From the NCBI GenBank assembly GCA_905479015.1, contig CAJQKV010000023.1, positions 1-64,000 on the forward strand: DNA of 64,000 nt, in the 5' to 3' direction. Numbering within the stretch: position 1 is the stretch's first letter; the number at the start of each line of letters is the position of its first letter. The DNA comes from an uncultured Cyclobacteriaceae bacterium. GTDB taxonomy: Bacteria > Bacteroidota > Bacteroidia > Cytophagales > Cyclobacteriaceae. Both the position numbers and the translations under genes were made by a program. The notes beneath the pieces are model-generated. The model was given only the letters and a program-made list of their open reading frames with translations. It was not told where the DNA came from and made no database searches. Shown here one piece after another: positions 42,713-51,384 of the stretch.

Positions 42713-43915
42713 TTAGAGTACTACAAACTCCCCTAATAAATTAATTCGAAAGCGGTGGTATTTACTCCGCTTAGATTTGGTCAATAATAGCATTTCTGTA
42801 CCTGCCTTAGGAACGTTTGTCGCTATTAATTTACCATTATAAAGGGAGGATATATTAGGTACAGTGGTATGGCCGACTACATGTAATTTAGCCTTGTTAT
42901 TGAGCAAGATCGCATCCAAATAGGACCCTAATGTATCTGTCTGAACATAACCTCTAAACCAAAAGGGCCCGAAAGAATCATATAGATAATCTTTTTGCTC
43001 CTCACGCTCAACTTGGGAAAAGCTCACGGAATCGAAGGGTTGTTCCATCAAATGAGAAAAAAGAGGGGCTTGAGTATATTGATAAACACGATCATTAAAT
43101 GATTTCAAAGATGCCCCCATAATGATGCCCCCATGCGCAAATAAAATTCCATCAATTTTAAGTGCTGCGGGCTTGGTTGAAAGCCAGCGCCCCAATACTG
43201 ACCGAGTAGGATGATAAAGCTGTTGATAGCTCACTTGATGCATATTGGCCACCTGTTGCTCTTTTGCCGAAACATAGCGCAGATCATTTGACATAACCAT
43301 GATTTCATGATTCCCTAAAATAAGGTGGATTTGACCTCCATGCTGGGCCGCTGATTGCTCCAATTCGTAGATGAACCAGGTGAGCCGTAAAGCGTCTTTA
43401 CCACGATCTAATATATCTCCTAAAAAAACCAAATGTACTCTCCCTCCAATCCATTGATGATTTTCATCTATCAATTTTGAGTTTTGAAGGATTTGAACCA
43501 CCTCATCAAAATTCCCATGCGTGTCTCCTAAAACATATACCGAATCCACGCCTTTGAATTCAAAAGCATCTCTCTCATGGTTTGGAACAATCGTAATTTG
43601 CCCATTGCCCCCCGAAGGACTTCCAAAGTCTATATCCATTGGTTGGTCGTGTAAAGGTATTTGAACCTTATGAATAATTGACTTAGGCGTGCTGTATGAA
43701 AAATTCTCTACCTCTTCAGTATGGGTATTTAAATAGCCTTCCTCAGGCGCGGAGGTCAGCCAATGTACCTGATAATGATCTCCTTCAATCGAAACATATA
43801 ACCCATATTTTCCATCAAATCGAAATTTTTGTGGGCTTTTTTCGGGTATAAGAACGTAGAAAAATGAAAGAACTAGAAAATAATAGGTGAAAAATAGGTT
43901 AAAGGCAAAGGACAT
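42713..43915 (-). CDS. Exported calcineurin-like metallophosphatase
   Basis: 400 residues. N-terminal signal anchor (FNLFFTYYFLVLSFFYVLIP). The phosphoesterase domain starts near 125: GDTHG (D131, H133), GDILDRG (D167), GNHE (201-204), then a His in FAHGG and VVGHTTVP near the end. This is the PPP/Shelphs (Shewanella-like) type of protein phosphatase layout. Substrate unknown. Followed by 185 bp and then the desaturase gene, and preceded by the CotH-like gene 18 bases upstream. Confidence 0.88.
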   Translation of the reverse strand: MSFAFNLFFTYYFLVLSFFYVLIPEKSPQKFRFDGKYGLYVSIEGDHYQVHWLTSAPEEGYLNTHTEEVENFSYSTPKSIIHKVQIPLHDQPMDIDFGSPSGGNGQITIVPNHERDAFEFKGVDSVYVLGDTHGNFDEVVQILQNSKLIDENHQWIGGRVHLVFLGDILDRGKDALRLTWFIYELEQSAAQHGGQIHLILGNHEIMVMSNDLRYVSAKEQQVANMHQVSYQQLYHPTRSVLGRWLSTKPAALKIDGILFAHGGIIMGASLKSFNDRVYQYTQAPLFSHLMEQPFDSVSFSQVEREEQKDYLYDSFGPFWFRGYVQTDTLGSYLDAILLNNKAKLHVVGHTTVPNISSLYNGKLIATNVPKAGTEMLLLTKSKRSKYHRFRINLLGEFVVL

Positions 43916-43933
43916 CTTCCAGAATATGTTTTA

Positions 43934-45013
43934 TCAAAAAACATGATTATGCTTCGCCCTGCAAACTTCCAGCACTTGCCTTTTCGCTTTCTTGGGGTCG
44001 TTAATGATCCCATAAAACTGATCAAAATATTTCAAAGTAGACTTTTTGAACTTATCATCGACATGACTTGAGTTTTGATACAACGCATAGATGTCATCTT
44101 TTTTATCATTGTAAATTTGAAAGATTTTCTCATAACTGCCCGGCTGCCTGCATAGACCCCTAAAAAGGCGTTGTCTTACACTCGTGATTTGTAAAGCCTC
44201 CGCAGGCTGAGCATAAGTAGTCATAATCGCTCCTGCATAATCAAAATCATAAGGCACCGGAATCGGTAATCGATTCGTAGAATCATCCGCTATCAATTTC
44301 ATATTGTGCTTAGCGCCCACGCCCCAATCTGTATTTCCTATCATAAATTGAAATAAAATCATTAAATCCAAGGCATTGTGTTCACACATATCTTGATTTC
44401 TGACCGACTTTTCAGATACAATTTTTCCTCTTCGCTCGGCCAATATTTCATCTTCTTCTATCAAAAAAGCATACTTAGTAAAAGGATCTCTATTTCCACC
44501 AGTATCCACATAGGTAACCCTCAACAATCTCACCCTAAAACTATTATCTGTTAATATATTGTAATGCTTGTAAGTCAAATACTCTTGGGCGACATAATCA
44601 TCAAAGCCTTTATTGTATTGACAATGGGCTACAAGTTTAAGCTTATCCTGCCCGGTAAATATATTATCATAATTTCCCTTCTTTTTAAAGTTTAATTGTA
44701 GTGGTGGGAACTTGCAAACCTCTGGATTGGCTCTTGTTTTTCCTCGCGTTTTGAGCATTACGCTGAGTGAAACATCTGTCCCGTCAGCCCCCTTGTAGAC
44801 AAGGGTTCCAGCGTGTTCTTCTCTATCTTCTATATCCTTAGTGACTGTTTCGATATCCATCGTCAAGGTTAATTCTAGGATTTCATCCTCTTGGAATAGA
44901 GAAGATTGAATGGCCCGATCCATACGGCTTTGAGCAGATAACATAACTACTGATCCAAAAAATGTGATCAGTCCTATTAAAAAACGTGTGCAAATAAATA
45001 TCTTTTTCATCAT
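43934..45013 (-). CDS. Secreted CotH-kinase-like protein
   Basis: 359 residues. Signal peptide to about 28 (LITFFGSVVMLSAQS). Segments LKLVAHCQYNKGFDDYVAQE, RVRLLRVTYVDTG, and the nearby pair IGNTDWGVGAKHNMKLI and PVPYDFDYAGAI match the CotH fold (inactive-looking or atypical kinase), in which the D-x-D of the last motif binds metal. CotH proteins phosphorylate spore-coat or cell-surface proteins in other bacteria; the target here is unknown. A Cys-containing C-terminus ends the protein. Neighbours: metallophosphatase downstream, bestrophin-like channel upstream. Confidence 0.75.
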   Translation of the reverse strand: MMKKIFICTRFLIGLITFFGSVVMLSAQSRMDRAIQSSLFQEDEILELTLTMDIETVTKDIEDREEHAGTLVYKGADGTDVSLSVMLKTRGKTRANPEVCKFPPLQLNFKKKGNYDNIFTGQDKLKLVAHCQYNKGFDDYVAQEYLTYKHYNILTDNSFRVRLLRVTYVDTGGNRDPFTKYAFLIEEDEILAERRGKIVSEKSVRNQDMCEHNALDLMILFQFMIGNTDWGVGAKHNMKLIADDSTNRLPIPVPYDFDYAGAIMTTYAQPAEALQITSVRQRLFRGLCRQPGSYEKIFQIYNDKKDDIYALYQNSSHVDDKFKKSTLKYFDQFYGIINDPKKAKRQVLEVCRAKHNHVF

Positions 45014-45038
45014 TTGTGATTTAATTTCTATTAATTTT

Positions 45039-45830
45039 TTAAGGTATCAACATTTGGTCAATTTTATCCACATCAACACGAATATCATCAGAGCCAAATT
45101 GATCAAATGGATTCTCGAGTTGGGTTTGAATATTATCTAAGCTGACCAAAATTATGGCATAAAGCGCAGGTATTAGATAACTAAAAAAAACGTACTCGTC
45201 TGCCAATCCTGAAAAGTTTGAAGCTAATAAGGCAAAAGATGGCGCGTATAAAACAGGAAAAACCACTAAAAAAATTTTCCCATACGCTTTCAACCCTATA
45301 GGAGTTCGATAATGAAAAATCATTTGCATCTCTTCAAAAGCAACGGAAAAGCGCGTTATAAAAACGACCATCCTAGATACCGATCTACCGTGCAGTCCTT
45401 GGGCCAATAACGTTTTTGAAAATAAACTTAACGCTTTAATATTGGTATAAACTTCTTTAGCAAAGGACGCTGATTCCTCAGGATCACTCTCTAAGAAGTG
45501 CTTTAAGGAAGTGAATAGGGCGATTATTTTGTTCTTACAATCTAAAGCCTTTTCAGGATCCAAATCTTTTGGATGATCCACGGCTATTCTATAAAATCCA
45601 TGCATAAACCCCTTGCAAGCCGCTAAGCTTACAAGTCCTTGCTCTCTTCTCGCATACGCCGAATTGATCGCAAAGACTACCGGAAATATGATAGCAATAC
45701 TCACCAATGCCAAAGGTAAATCCGCATGGATTTCGTAGGTTATGCAGATATAAGTGGCACAAATAGATAAAAAGGTTACAAAAAAAGTTTTGAAATTGGT
45801 AATGTAATAAAAATCCTTAAAAAATCTCAT
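45039..45830 (-). CDS. Bestrophin-like membrane channel protein
   Basis: 263 residues, four hydrophobic segments (about 15-33, 37-57, 195-215, 220-245). The C-terminal DNIQTQLENPFDQFGSDDI corresponds to the bestrophin calcium-site/neck motif (ENPFG-x-DDDD). Bestrophins are inner-membrane chloride or cation channels. First gene of the minus-strand run of three (channel, CotH-like, metallophosphatase) with 25 and 18 base gaps. Confidence 0.75.
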   Translation of the reverse strand: MRFFKDFYYITNFKTFFVTFLSICATYICITYEIHADLPLALVSIAIIFPVVFAINSAYARREQGLVSLAACKGFMHGFYRIAVDHPKDLDPEKALDCKNKIIALFTSLKHFLESDPEESASFAKEVYTNIKALSLFSKTLLAQGLHGRSVSRMVVFITRFSVAFEEMQMIFHYRTPIGLKAYGKIFLVVFPVLYAPSFALLASNFSGLADEYVFFSYLIPALYAIILVSLDNIQTQLENPFDQFGSDDIRVDVDKIDQMLIP

Positions 45831-45957
45831 TTTAGGTCGTTTGTGGGCATCAATATATCAATTTTTTACAATATAATAAATCTCTATATAACATTATTAA
45901 TACCAAGCAAAAGAGTTAAACGAAATATAAATATCAATACCTCTCATCCAAAATTAT

Positions 45958-45991
45958 TTTGGGGATTTGAATTCAAACTGAGTTATTTTTG
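45958..45991 (+). promoter_or_regulatory. Promoter with TTTG (-33) and TATTTTTG (-7)
   Basis: TTTG at 45958-45961 and TATTTTTG at 45984-45991, 22 bases apart, on the plus strand. It would drive the pirin gene with a leader of about 70 bases, in which CCCAT-TTCT-ATGGG forms a small hairpin near 46012-46025. Confidence 0.55.
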
Positions 45992-46068
45992 ACTTCATAA
46001 AAAAATACCCTCCCATTTCTATGGGAATTTGAAAAAATAATAATTTCAATTTTTAAAGCATCCCTAAA

Positions 46069-47082
46069 ATGTCAGCAATTATTCATATTTCCCCTTTAAG
46101 TTTTCCATGGCAAACCAAAGATCCTTTCTTGTTTTGTGCCTTTCATGAAGATACCTATCCTCCAGGCAATACGGACTTAGGTCCCGATCCTACTTTACTC
46201 ACCGGAAGAAATTTAGGACAAGATTTTCAAAGTAAAGATGGCTTCAGAATGTATCATGGCACCGTTGTGCCCGGTTTTCCAGCCCATCCGCATCGTGGTT
46301 TTGAAACGGTAACGATCGCACAAAAAGGATTAGTGGATCATTCAGACTCCCTAGGAGCTGCAGGTAGATTTGGTAATGGTGATGTACAATGGATGACTGC
46401 GGGTAAAGGAGTTCAGCATTGCGAAATGTTTCCTTTATTAAATACATCAAAAAATAACCCATTATTGATGTTTCAGATCTGGATCAATTTACCAAAAGTT
46501 AAAAAAATGTGTGCCCCTCATTTTTCCATGCTATGGAGTGAAGAAATCCCCAAATATATCCACCATGATGATCAAAATAAAAAAACGGAAGTAACGGTGA
46601 TTGCCGGTACACTCTTCGATACGAGAGGCTTACCTCCTGCACCCGATTCTTGGGCCAATGATCCAGAGAATGGAGTTTGTATTTGGACTTTGGAAATGGA
46701 ACCTGGGGCCCAATGGATCCTGCCTGCTCATGGCGCTGACTTGAGTCGAACACTCTATTACTTCCAGGGAAAAGACGTTGAGCTGGAAAATAAAAAGCTC
46801 TTACCTAATCATGCAATAGAAATGGTCAGTGACCAATCTCTTCGTATCACCAACGGCCCAGAGGTCAGTCATTTCTTATTGCTACAAGGAAAACCTATTG
46901 ACGAGCCCATCGCTCAATATGGCCCTTTTGTTATGAACCATCAATCTGAAATTCAAGAAACGATGCGAGAATATCAATTAACTCAATTTGGTGGGTGGCC
47001 TTGGCCAAAACCCGATCATACCCATGCACATACGTCGGGGAGATTCGCTAAGTATGCCAACGGTAAAATCGAAACAAGATGA
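46069..47082 (+). CDS. Pirin family protein
   Basis: 337 residues, a two-cupin protein. The N-terminal cupin holds the metal site AHPHRGFETVTIA plus GDVQWMTAGKGVQHCEMF, with three His and one Glu for Fe. The C-terminal half is a degenerate cupin. Pirins are cytoplasmic or nuclear-type Fe proteins; some have quercetinase activity. The function here is not defined. It has its own promoter. Confidence 0.88.
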   Translation: MSAIIHISPLSFPWQTKDPFLFCAFHEDTYPPGNTDLGPDPTLLTGRNLGQDFQSKDGFRMYHGTVVPGFPAHPHRGFETVTIAQKGLVDHSDSLGAAGRFGNGDVQWMTAGKGVQHCEMFPLLNTSKNNPLLMFQIWINLPKVKKMCAPHFSMLWSEEIPKYIHHDDQNKKTEVTVIAGTLFDTRGLPPAPDSWANDPENGVCIWTLEMEPGAQWILPAHGADLSRTLYYFQGKDVELENKKLLPNHAIEMVSDQSLRITNGPEVSHFLLLQGKPIDEPIAQYGPFVMNHQSEIQETMREYQLTQFGGWPWPKPDHTHAHTSGRFAKYANGKIETR

Positions 47083-47139
47083 GGTCTATATTTCTTATTC
47101 GATGAGGTTATTATTATCTTATGCCTAAATACATCTCAA

Positions 47140-47835
47140 ATGAAAGTACTTACCTGCCTATATACATTACTCTTTAGTAGCTTTTTGATCGGACAAAACC
47201 TCACAGGGGCTTGGTCATCCTCCGCAGATCAAATACAATCTGTTTGGATCATGACTGCAAATCATTTTTCTATTACGCAATATAAAACTGACCCTGCGGT
47301 ATTTATTTCAACTGCGGGAGGAAGTTGGGCCACAGCAGATGATGATGTCGTCTTGAATTGGGAGTTTGATACCTCATCACCTGAAAAGGTAGGCACCCAA
47401 ACCAACGTTAATTTTGTACAAAGTGAAGAGAATATCCAATGGAAAAATACATTGTGGCGCAGGATCGATAATGGTCAACCAGGTGCCTTGAAGGGTGCTT
47501 GGCTGATTACGGGGCGTGAACGCGAGGGTGTCATTTCTGAGCGCGTACCCGGAGTGAGGAGAACTATGAAAATACTCTCAGGTACCCAATTTCAATGGAT
47601 CGCTTATAATATTGAAACTAACCAATTTTTTGGTACCGGCGGGGGCACCTACCAGACCGTAAATGGTCAATACACGGAAGAAATAGAATATTTTTCTAGA
47701 GATAACAGTCGGGTAGGCGCACGCCTTCAATTTGATTTTGAATTACAAGAGGGCAAATGGCATCACAGTGGCAAGAGCAGCAAAGGAAAACCTATTTATG
47801 AAATATGGTCAAAAAGAGTAGATTTAGGTATTTAA
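47140..47835 (+). CDS. Secreted protein of two lipocalin-like repeats
   Basis: 231 residues. Signal peptide to about 19 (LYTLLFSSFLIGQ). The protein has two similar halves, each starting with a Trp-Ser/Ala pattern (LTGAWSSSADQ and LKGAWLITGRERE) and containing W-x-[TS]-A/W-I-A like strands, as in small lipocalin-like proteins of Bacteroidota. No catalytic site seen. It sits between pirin and TerC, 33 bases before the latter. Confidence 0.7.
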   Translation: MKVLTCLYTLLFSSFLIGQNLTGAWSSSADQIQSVWIMTANHFSITQYKTDPAVFISTAGGSWATADDDVVLNWEFDTSSPEKVGTQTNVNFVQSEENIQWKNTLWRRIDNGQPGALKGAWLITGREREGVISERVPGVRRTMKILSGTQFQWIAYNIETNQFFGTGGGTYQTVNGQYTEEIEYFSRDNSRVGARLQFDFELQEGKWHHSGKSSKGKPIYEIWSKRVDLGI

Positions 47836-47867
47836 CCGGCTGATTATAAAAAAGTAAATGGACGAAA

Positions 47868-48656
47868 ATGGAACACTTATTGACCGGTGATGCAATCATC
47901 GCTTTGATTTCCTTAACGGTAATGGAAATAATTTTAGGAATTGATAACATCATTTTCATCTCCATCATTACCGGAAAATTACCGGTTGTATCCCAAGCAA
48001 AAGCAAGAAATACAGGCCTAGTATTGGCCTTAGCTTTTAGAATAATGCTTTTATTGACGATCAAGTGGATCGTCGGCTTGACGGCGCCCATCGTGAGCCT
48101 CCCTTTTTGGGGTGATTTACCTCTCTTTGAGCTCAGTATCAAGGATCTCATATTGGTGATGGGCGGGGCTTTTCTTATTGCCAAAAGCGTACATGAAATT
48201 CATGAAAAGCTAGAAGGTGAGGATGTCATACCTGATCATATGCCACAACTTCAAACCTTTGCCGCAACACTGGGTCAAATCGTACTGATCGATATTATTT
48301 TTTCCTTTGATTCCATCTTAACCGCGGTAGGCCTTTCAGATCAAATTATAGTCATGATCTTAGCCGTCATTTTTGCGATGATCGTCATGCTCATTTTCTC
48401 TCAGAAAATAAGTGATTTCATCAATAACAGGCCTACGATAAAAATGCTGGCACTGGCGTTTTTAATTTTAATCGGATTGATGCTCGTGATGGAGGGCATG
48501 CACCAACATGTGAATAAAGGTTATATTTATTTTGCCATGACCTTTGCCCTAGTGGTTGAGTTATTTAATGATAAACTGCGCCGTAAATCTGGCGCTCCAA
48601 TTCAACTGAAAAAGAGCAAAATGATAGCGAAAATCAATGTGAGTCAGGAAAAATGA
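47868..48656 (+). CDS. TerC family integral membrane protein
   Basis: 262 residues, seven hydrophobic segments. The signatures LTVMEIILGIDNIIFISIIT and LIDIIFSFDSILTAVGL carry the acidic residues (Glu, Asp) of the TerC transport core. The family exports metal ions (manganese in some bacteria) or is involved in tellurite resistance. The substrate cannot be told from sequence. No other ter genes are nearby. Confidence 0.9.
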   Translation: MEHLLTGDAIIALISLTVMEIILGIDNIIFISIITGKLPVVSQAKARNTGLVLALAFRIMLLLTIKWIVGLTAPIVSLPFWGDLPLFELSIKDLILVMGGAFLIAKSVHEIHEKLEGEDVIPDHMPQLQTFAATLGQIVLIDIIFSFDSILTAVGLSDQIIVMILAVIFAMIVMLIFSQKISDFINNRPTIKMLALAFLILIGLMLVMEGMHQHVNKGYIYFAMTFALVVELFNDKLRRKSGAPIQLKKSKMIAKINVSQEK

Positions 48657-48765
48657 ATAATTTTAACAAAAATAAATCCTCAGTTTTAAGAAGCATGGGC
48701 TAACTTGACCCGGTTTAATTTACCCTTTTGTGAAAAGCAGCCCTGGGTTATCCCTTAATTTCCCC

Positions 48766-49665
48766 ATGAAAAAAATATTAGCCTTTTTGATTTCACTTTT
48801 TTTAGTTATTTATGTAGCCCTAGGTTGGTTTTTCTCTTCATTAATTATTGTCCCCTGGAGATCTCAACCTGACTTATCTGCGCTAAATAAATATGGAGTC
48901 GTAGCACCTATTGAAGTATTAACAGATGACAAGGTTTCATTAAAGGGTTCTTATCTTAAAAATCCTAATGACAGCGTCTTTTGCGGCGCCGTCGTCTCTC
49001 ATGGTTGGGGAGGAAATAGGATGGGAGGTGCTGAATACGCTCCTTATTTTTGGAAAAAAGGTTGTGATATCATACTTTATGATCATCGAGGGCATGGAGA
49101 AAGTGGTGGATCATTAGGTACTTGGAGCATCTTAGAACGCAAAGACCATCTGGCATTCTCTGAGGTCCTGATGCATAAGTCGGGGCTGACACTCGATCAA
49201 ATTGGATGGATTGGAAAATCTTGGGGTGCGGCGGCGGTATTGGCAGCCAGTTCAGTCACTCCAAAAGTCGGTTTTATATTGGCTGATTCTCCTTATCGAG
49301 ACATTAAATCTGCGGTAAATGAGCGGGCTTTGAGACGTTACGGAAGTTGGATCGAAATATTTTATCCCATCACCTATTTTTTAGTGCAATGGCGGGCACA
49401 ATTTGATCTGGATGAGGCCAATATTGAAGCATTGGCCTCAGAAATACGCGTACCTACGTTACTCATACACTCCCAATCGGATGATCAGACGTCCTCTTGG
49501 CAGTCTGTGGATATCAACAAAAAATTAAATCATGAATATGCTATTTTTCATCATACCAATTGGGGGTCTAAGCACTGTAAAGATATGAAGGATCATCCCC
49601 AAAAATATGAGGCATTGATCGATGATTTTTTAACCGAAAAGGTCCCGAACTGGCCGCATTTCTAA
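48766..49665 (+). CDS. Alpha/beta hydrolase with N-terminal anchor
   Basis: 299 residues from the ATG at 48766; the frame extends 12 codons upstream to a GTG, which is less likely. A hydrophobic anchor at about 5-25 precedes the hydrolase core. The oxyanion region is VVSHGWGGNRMGG, nucleophile elbow WIGKSWGAAAVL (Ser in GKSWG), late Asp in HSQSDDQTS and His in WGSKHCKD. An esterase-like enzyme of unknown substrate. The stop codon overlaps the convergent next gene by 4 bases. Confidence 0.85.
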   Translation: MKKILAFLISLFLVIYVALGWFFSSLIIVPWRSQPDLSALNKYGVVAPIEVLTDDKVSLKGSYLKNPNDSVFCGAVVSHGWGGNRMGGAEYAPYFWKKGCDIILYDHRGHGESGGSLGTWSILERKDHLAFSEVLMHKSGLTLDQIGWIGKSWGAAAVLAASSVTPKVGFILADSPYRDIKSAVNERALRRYGSWIEIFYPITYFLVQWRAQFDLDEANIEALASEIRVPTLLIHSQSDDQTSSWQSVDINKKLNHEYAIFHHTNWGSKHCKDMKDHPQKYEALIDDFLTEKVPNWPHF

Positions 49666-50150
49666 AAATCTATTTGTGATTCCAACTGTTTCCTTTCAGA
49701 AGCACTTAATTTGAGTTTATCTACGACATAATTGTACGTGGGGCGAATGAGTGAAAACCACACCAAGATCCCTAAATAAATAAAAACGAAAAAATAATCT
49801 CTCAATACATAAATGGCGCCTAAGGCAGTCATGGCCGCCAGTTCCATGAACATGAACTTTTTAATATAAATATAGTAAAATGAGGATAATTTAGCTGAAA
49901 CTACAGCCTCAGACATAATCGCTTTTAATCCCTTTTTTGTCATCTTTACTGAAAAAAATAAGAGAAGAAATACCAAAGTAAAAGCAATCAATCTAACGGT
50001 CCACTTGCTTTGATCTGAGAGCAAAGCAGCTTGATTCCCCTCAGCCTCCATTTCCAATAACAACCAACAAAATGGAAGAAATGAAATCGCAATTATAGCA
50101 TTGAAAAATAATGAAAGCTTTTGATAAAATGCTACCCAGTTCTTAAACAT
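49662..50150 (-). CDS. Integral membrane protein of unknown function
   Basis: 162 residues with four hydrophobic segments (about 15-33, 50-67, 90-108, 110-128). Begins MFKNWVAFYQKLSLFF. The C-terminal tail is basic and contains LKLSASERKQLE. No family recognised. It lies 56 bases downstream of the PaaE-like reductase gene on the same strand. Confidence 0.65.
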   Translation of the reverse strand: MFKNWVAFYQKLSLFFNAIIAISFLPFCWLLLEMEAEGNQAALLSDQSKWTVRLIAFTLVFLLLFFSVKMTKKGLKAIMSEAVVSAKLSSFYYIYIKKFMFMELAAMTALGAIYVLRDYFFVFIYLGILVWFSLIRPTYNYVVDKLKLSASERKQLESQIDF

Positions 50151-50206
50151 AAAACATGTGTATTTATCTATTTAACCTCTATTAAAAAATATAAAAAAAG
50201 AGCGAT

Positions 50207-51286
50207 TCATTCAAGAGATAGCTTCAAATCTGGTGTCAGGGCACGGCCCACGCACAACAGCGCGAACCCTTCTGCAATTTCTTCTTCAGAAAGGCCATCA
50301 GCATCTTTAATATCAACTTTTCCTAACAATACCTTGCCACGACAAGCGGTACAAAAACCACTTTTACATGAATAAGGCATGTCAATTCCAGCCAAAAGTG
50401 CTTGATCTAAAATGGGCTGGTCACCATCTATTTTCAGTTCATGGGTCGTTCCATCCAAAAGAATAGATACATTGACTTCATTTGAGCCCTTCAAATTCTC
50501 GACAAGATGCTTACCTACAAATCTTTCTATTTGAATTTGTTTGGATAGAACTCCAAATTGATCCAACCCAGACTGAATGATTTTCATCATCGGATCCGGT
50601 CCACAAATAAAATAATGGGTTTGCGTACTCACATTTGATTGCTCAAGAATGGTATGCACCATGGGCTCTGTAGGCCTACCCAGGTAATCTGCCGGTGTCA
50701 TTTCATCTTCTTGTTCCAAAATATTGATCCAATGAAAATTTTGGAACTGCCTACTTAATTTATTTAAGTCTTCCTTAAATATGATATCCGCAGATGATTT
50801 ATTGGCGTAGACCAGTAAGACCTTTGTTTTGGGTTCTAAATGAAGGGCCGACTTAGCGATAGAATACAGGGGAGTAATCCCAGATCCTCCTCCAATCAAT
50901 ACCAGCTGTCTTGATTTTTCACCATCAAAACTTGTAGTAAAAGTACCCATCGGTTCCATTACTCTGAGTTTCTGACCCACTTGATAAGTATCATTGATGT
51001 GATTAGACATTACGCCATTGGCCACTCTTTTTACCATTACTGCCGGATGTGCATCTATATTTGGTGCTGAGCACAAAGAATAGGCCCGCCTGATTTTAAC
51101 GCCTTTGACCTCATCAATCAGCGTAATAAATTGACCCGACTGATACGAGAAATCTTCATCTAATGTATCAAAAACGAGATTGACAGCATCAGCTGTGATT
51201 TTGACAATTTCTTTTATTGTAAGATCCACATACCTTTCATCCACTTTTTTATTTTTTTTATCCTTTTTAAATAATCCAAAAACCAT
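50207..51286 (-). CDS. Ferredoxin-NADP reductase type protein with C-terminal 2Fe-2S domain (PaaE-like)
   Basis: 359 residues. FAD-binding beta-barrel (about 20-125, motif RRAYSLCSAP), NADP-binding domain (about 130-260, LIGGGSGITPLYSIA), and a plant-type ferredoxin domain with all four cluster Cys: C307, C312, C315 and C345. It moves electrons from NAD(P)H to an oxygenase or desaturase. The phenylacetyl-CoA oxygenase genes paaABCD are absent, so the partner is more likely a desaturase or hydroxylase such as the one at 41421; this is inference. Divergent from purB. Confidence 0.9.
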   Translation of the reverse strand: MVFGLFKKDKKNKKVDERYVDLTIKEIVKITADAVNLVFDTLDEDFSYQSGQFITLIDEVKGVKIRRAYSLCSAPNIDAHPAVMVKRVANGVMSNHINDTYQVGQKLRVMEPMGTFTTSFDGEKSRQLVLIGGGSGITPLYSIAKSALHLEPKTKVLLVYANKSSADIIFKEDLNKLSRQFQNFHWINILEQEDEMTPADYLGRPTEPMVHTILEQSNVSTQTHYFICGPDPMMKIIQSGLDQFGVLSKQIQIERFVGKHLVENLKGSNEVNVSILLDGTTHELKIDGDQPILDQALLAGIDMPYSCKSGFCTACRGKVLLGKVDIKDADGLSEEEIAEGFALLCVGRALTPDLKLSLE

Positions 51287-51358
51287 TCCTTTTAAAATCT
51301 ATATTTGAATAGCAAAGGTAATTCCATAGTATGGTGGTTACAAATCATTGGGATTCCG

Positions 51359-51366
51359 TATTTTTG
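51359..51366 (+). promoter_or_regulatory. -7 promoter box TATTTTTG for purB
   Basis: Perfect TAnnTTTG, 18 bases before the purB ATG at 51385. It lies inside the longer upstream frame that starts at 51331, which argues for the 51385 start. No clear -33 box. Confidence 0.6.
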
Positions 51367-51384
51367 TATTATACATTTATTTAT

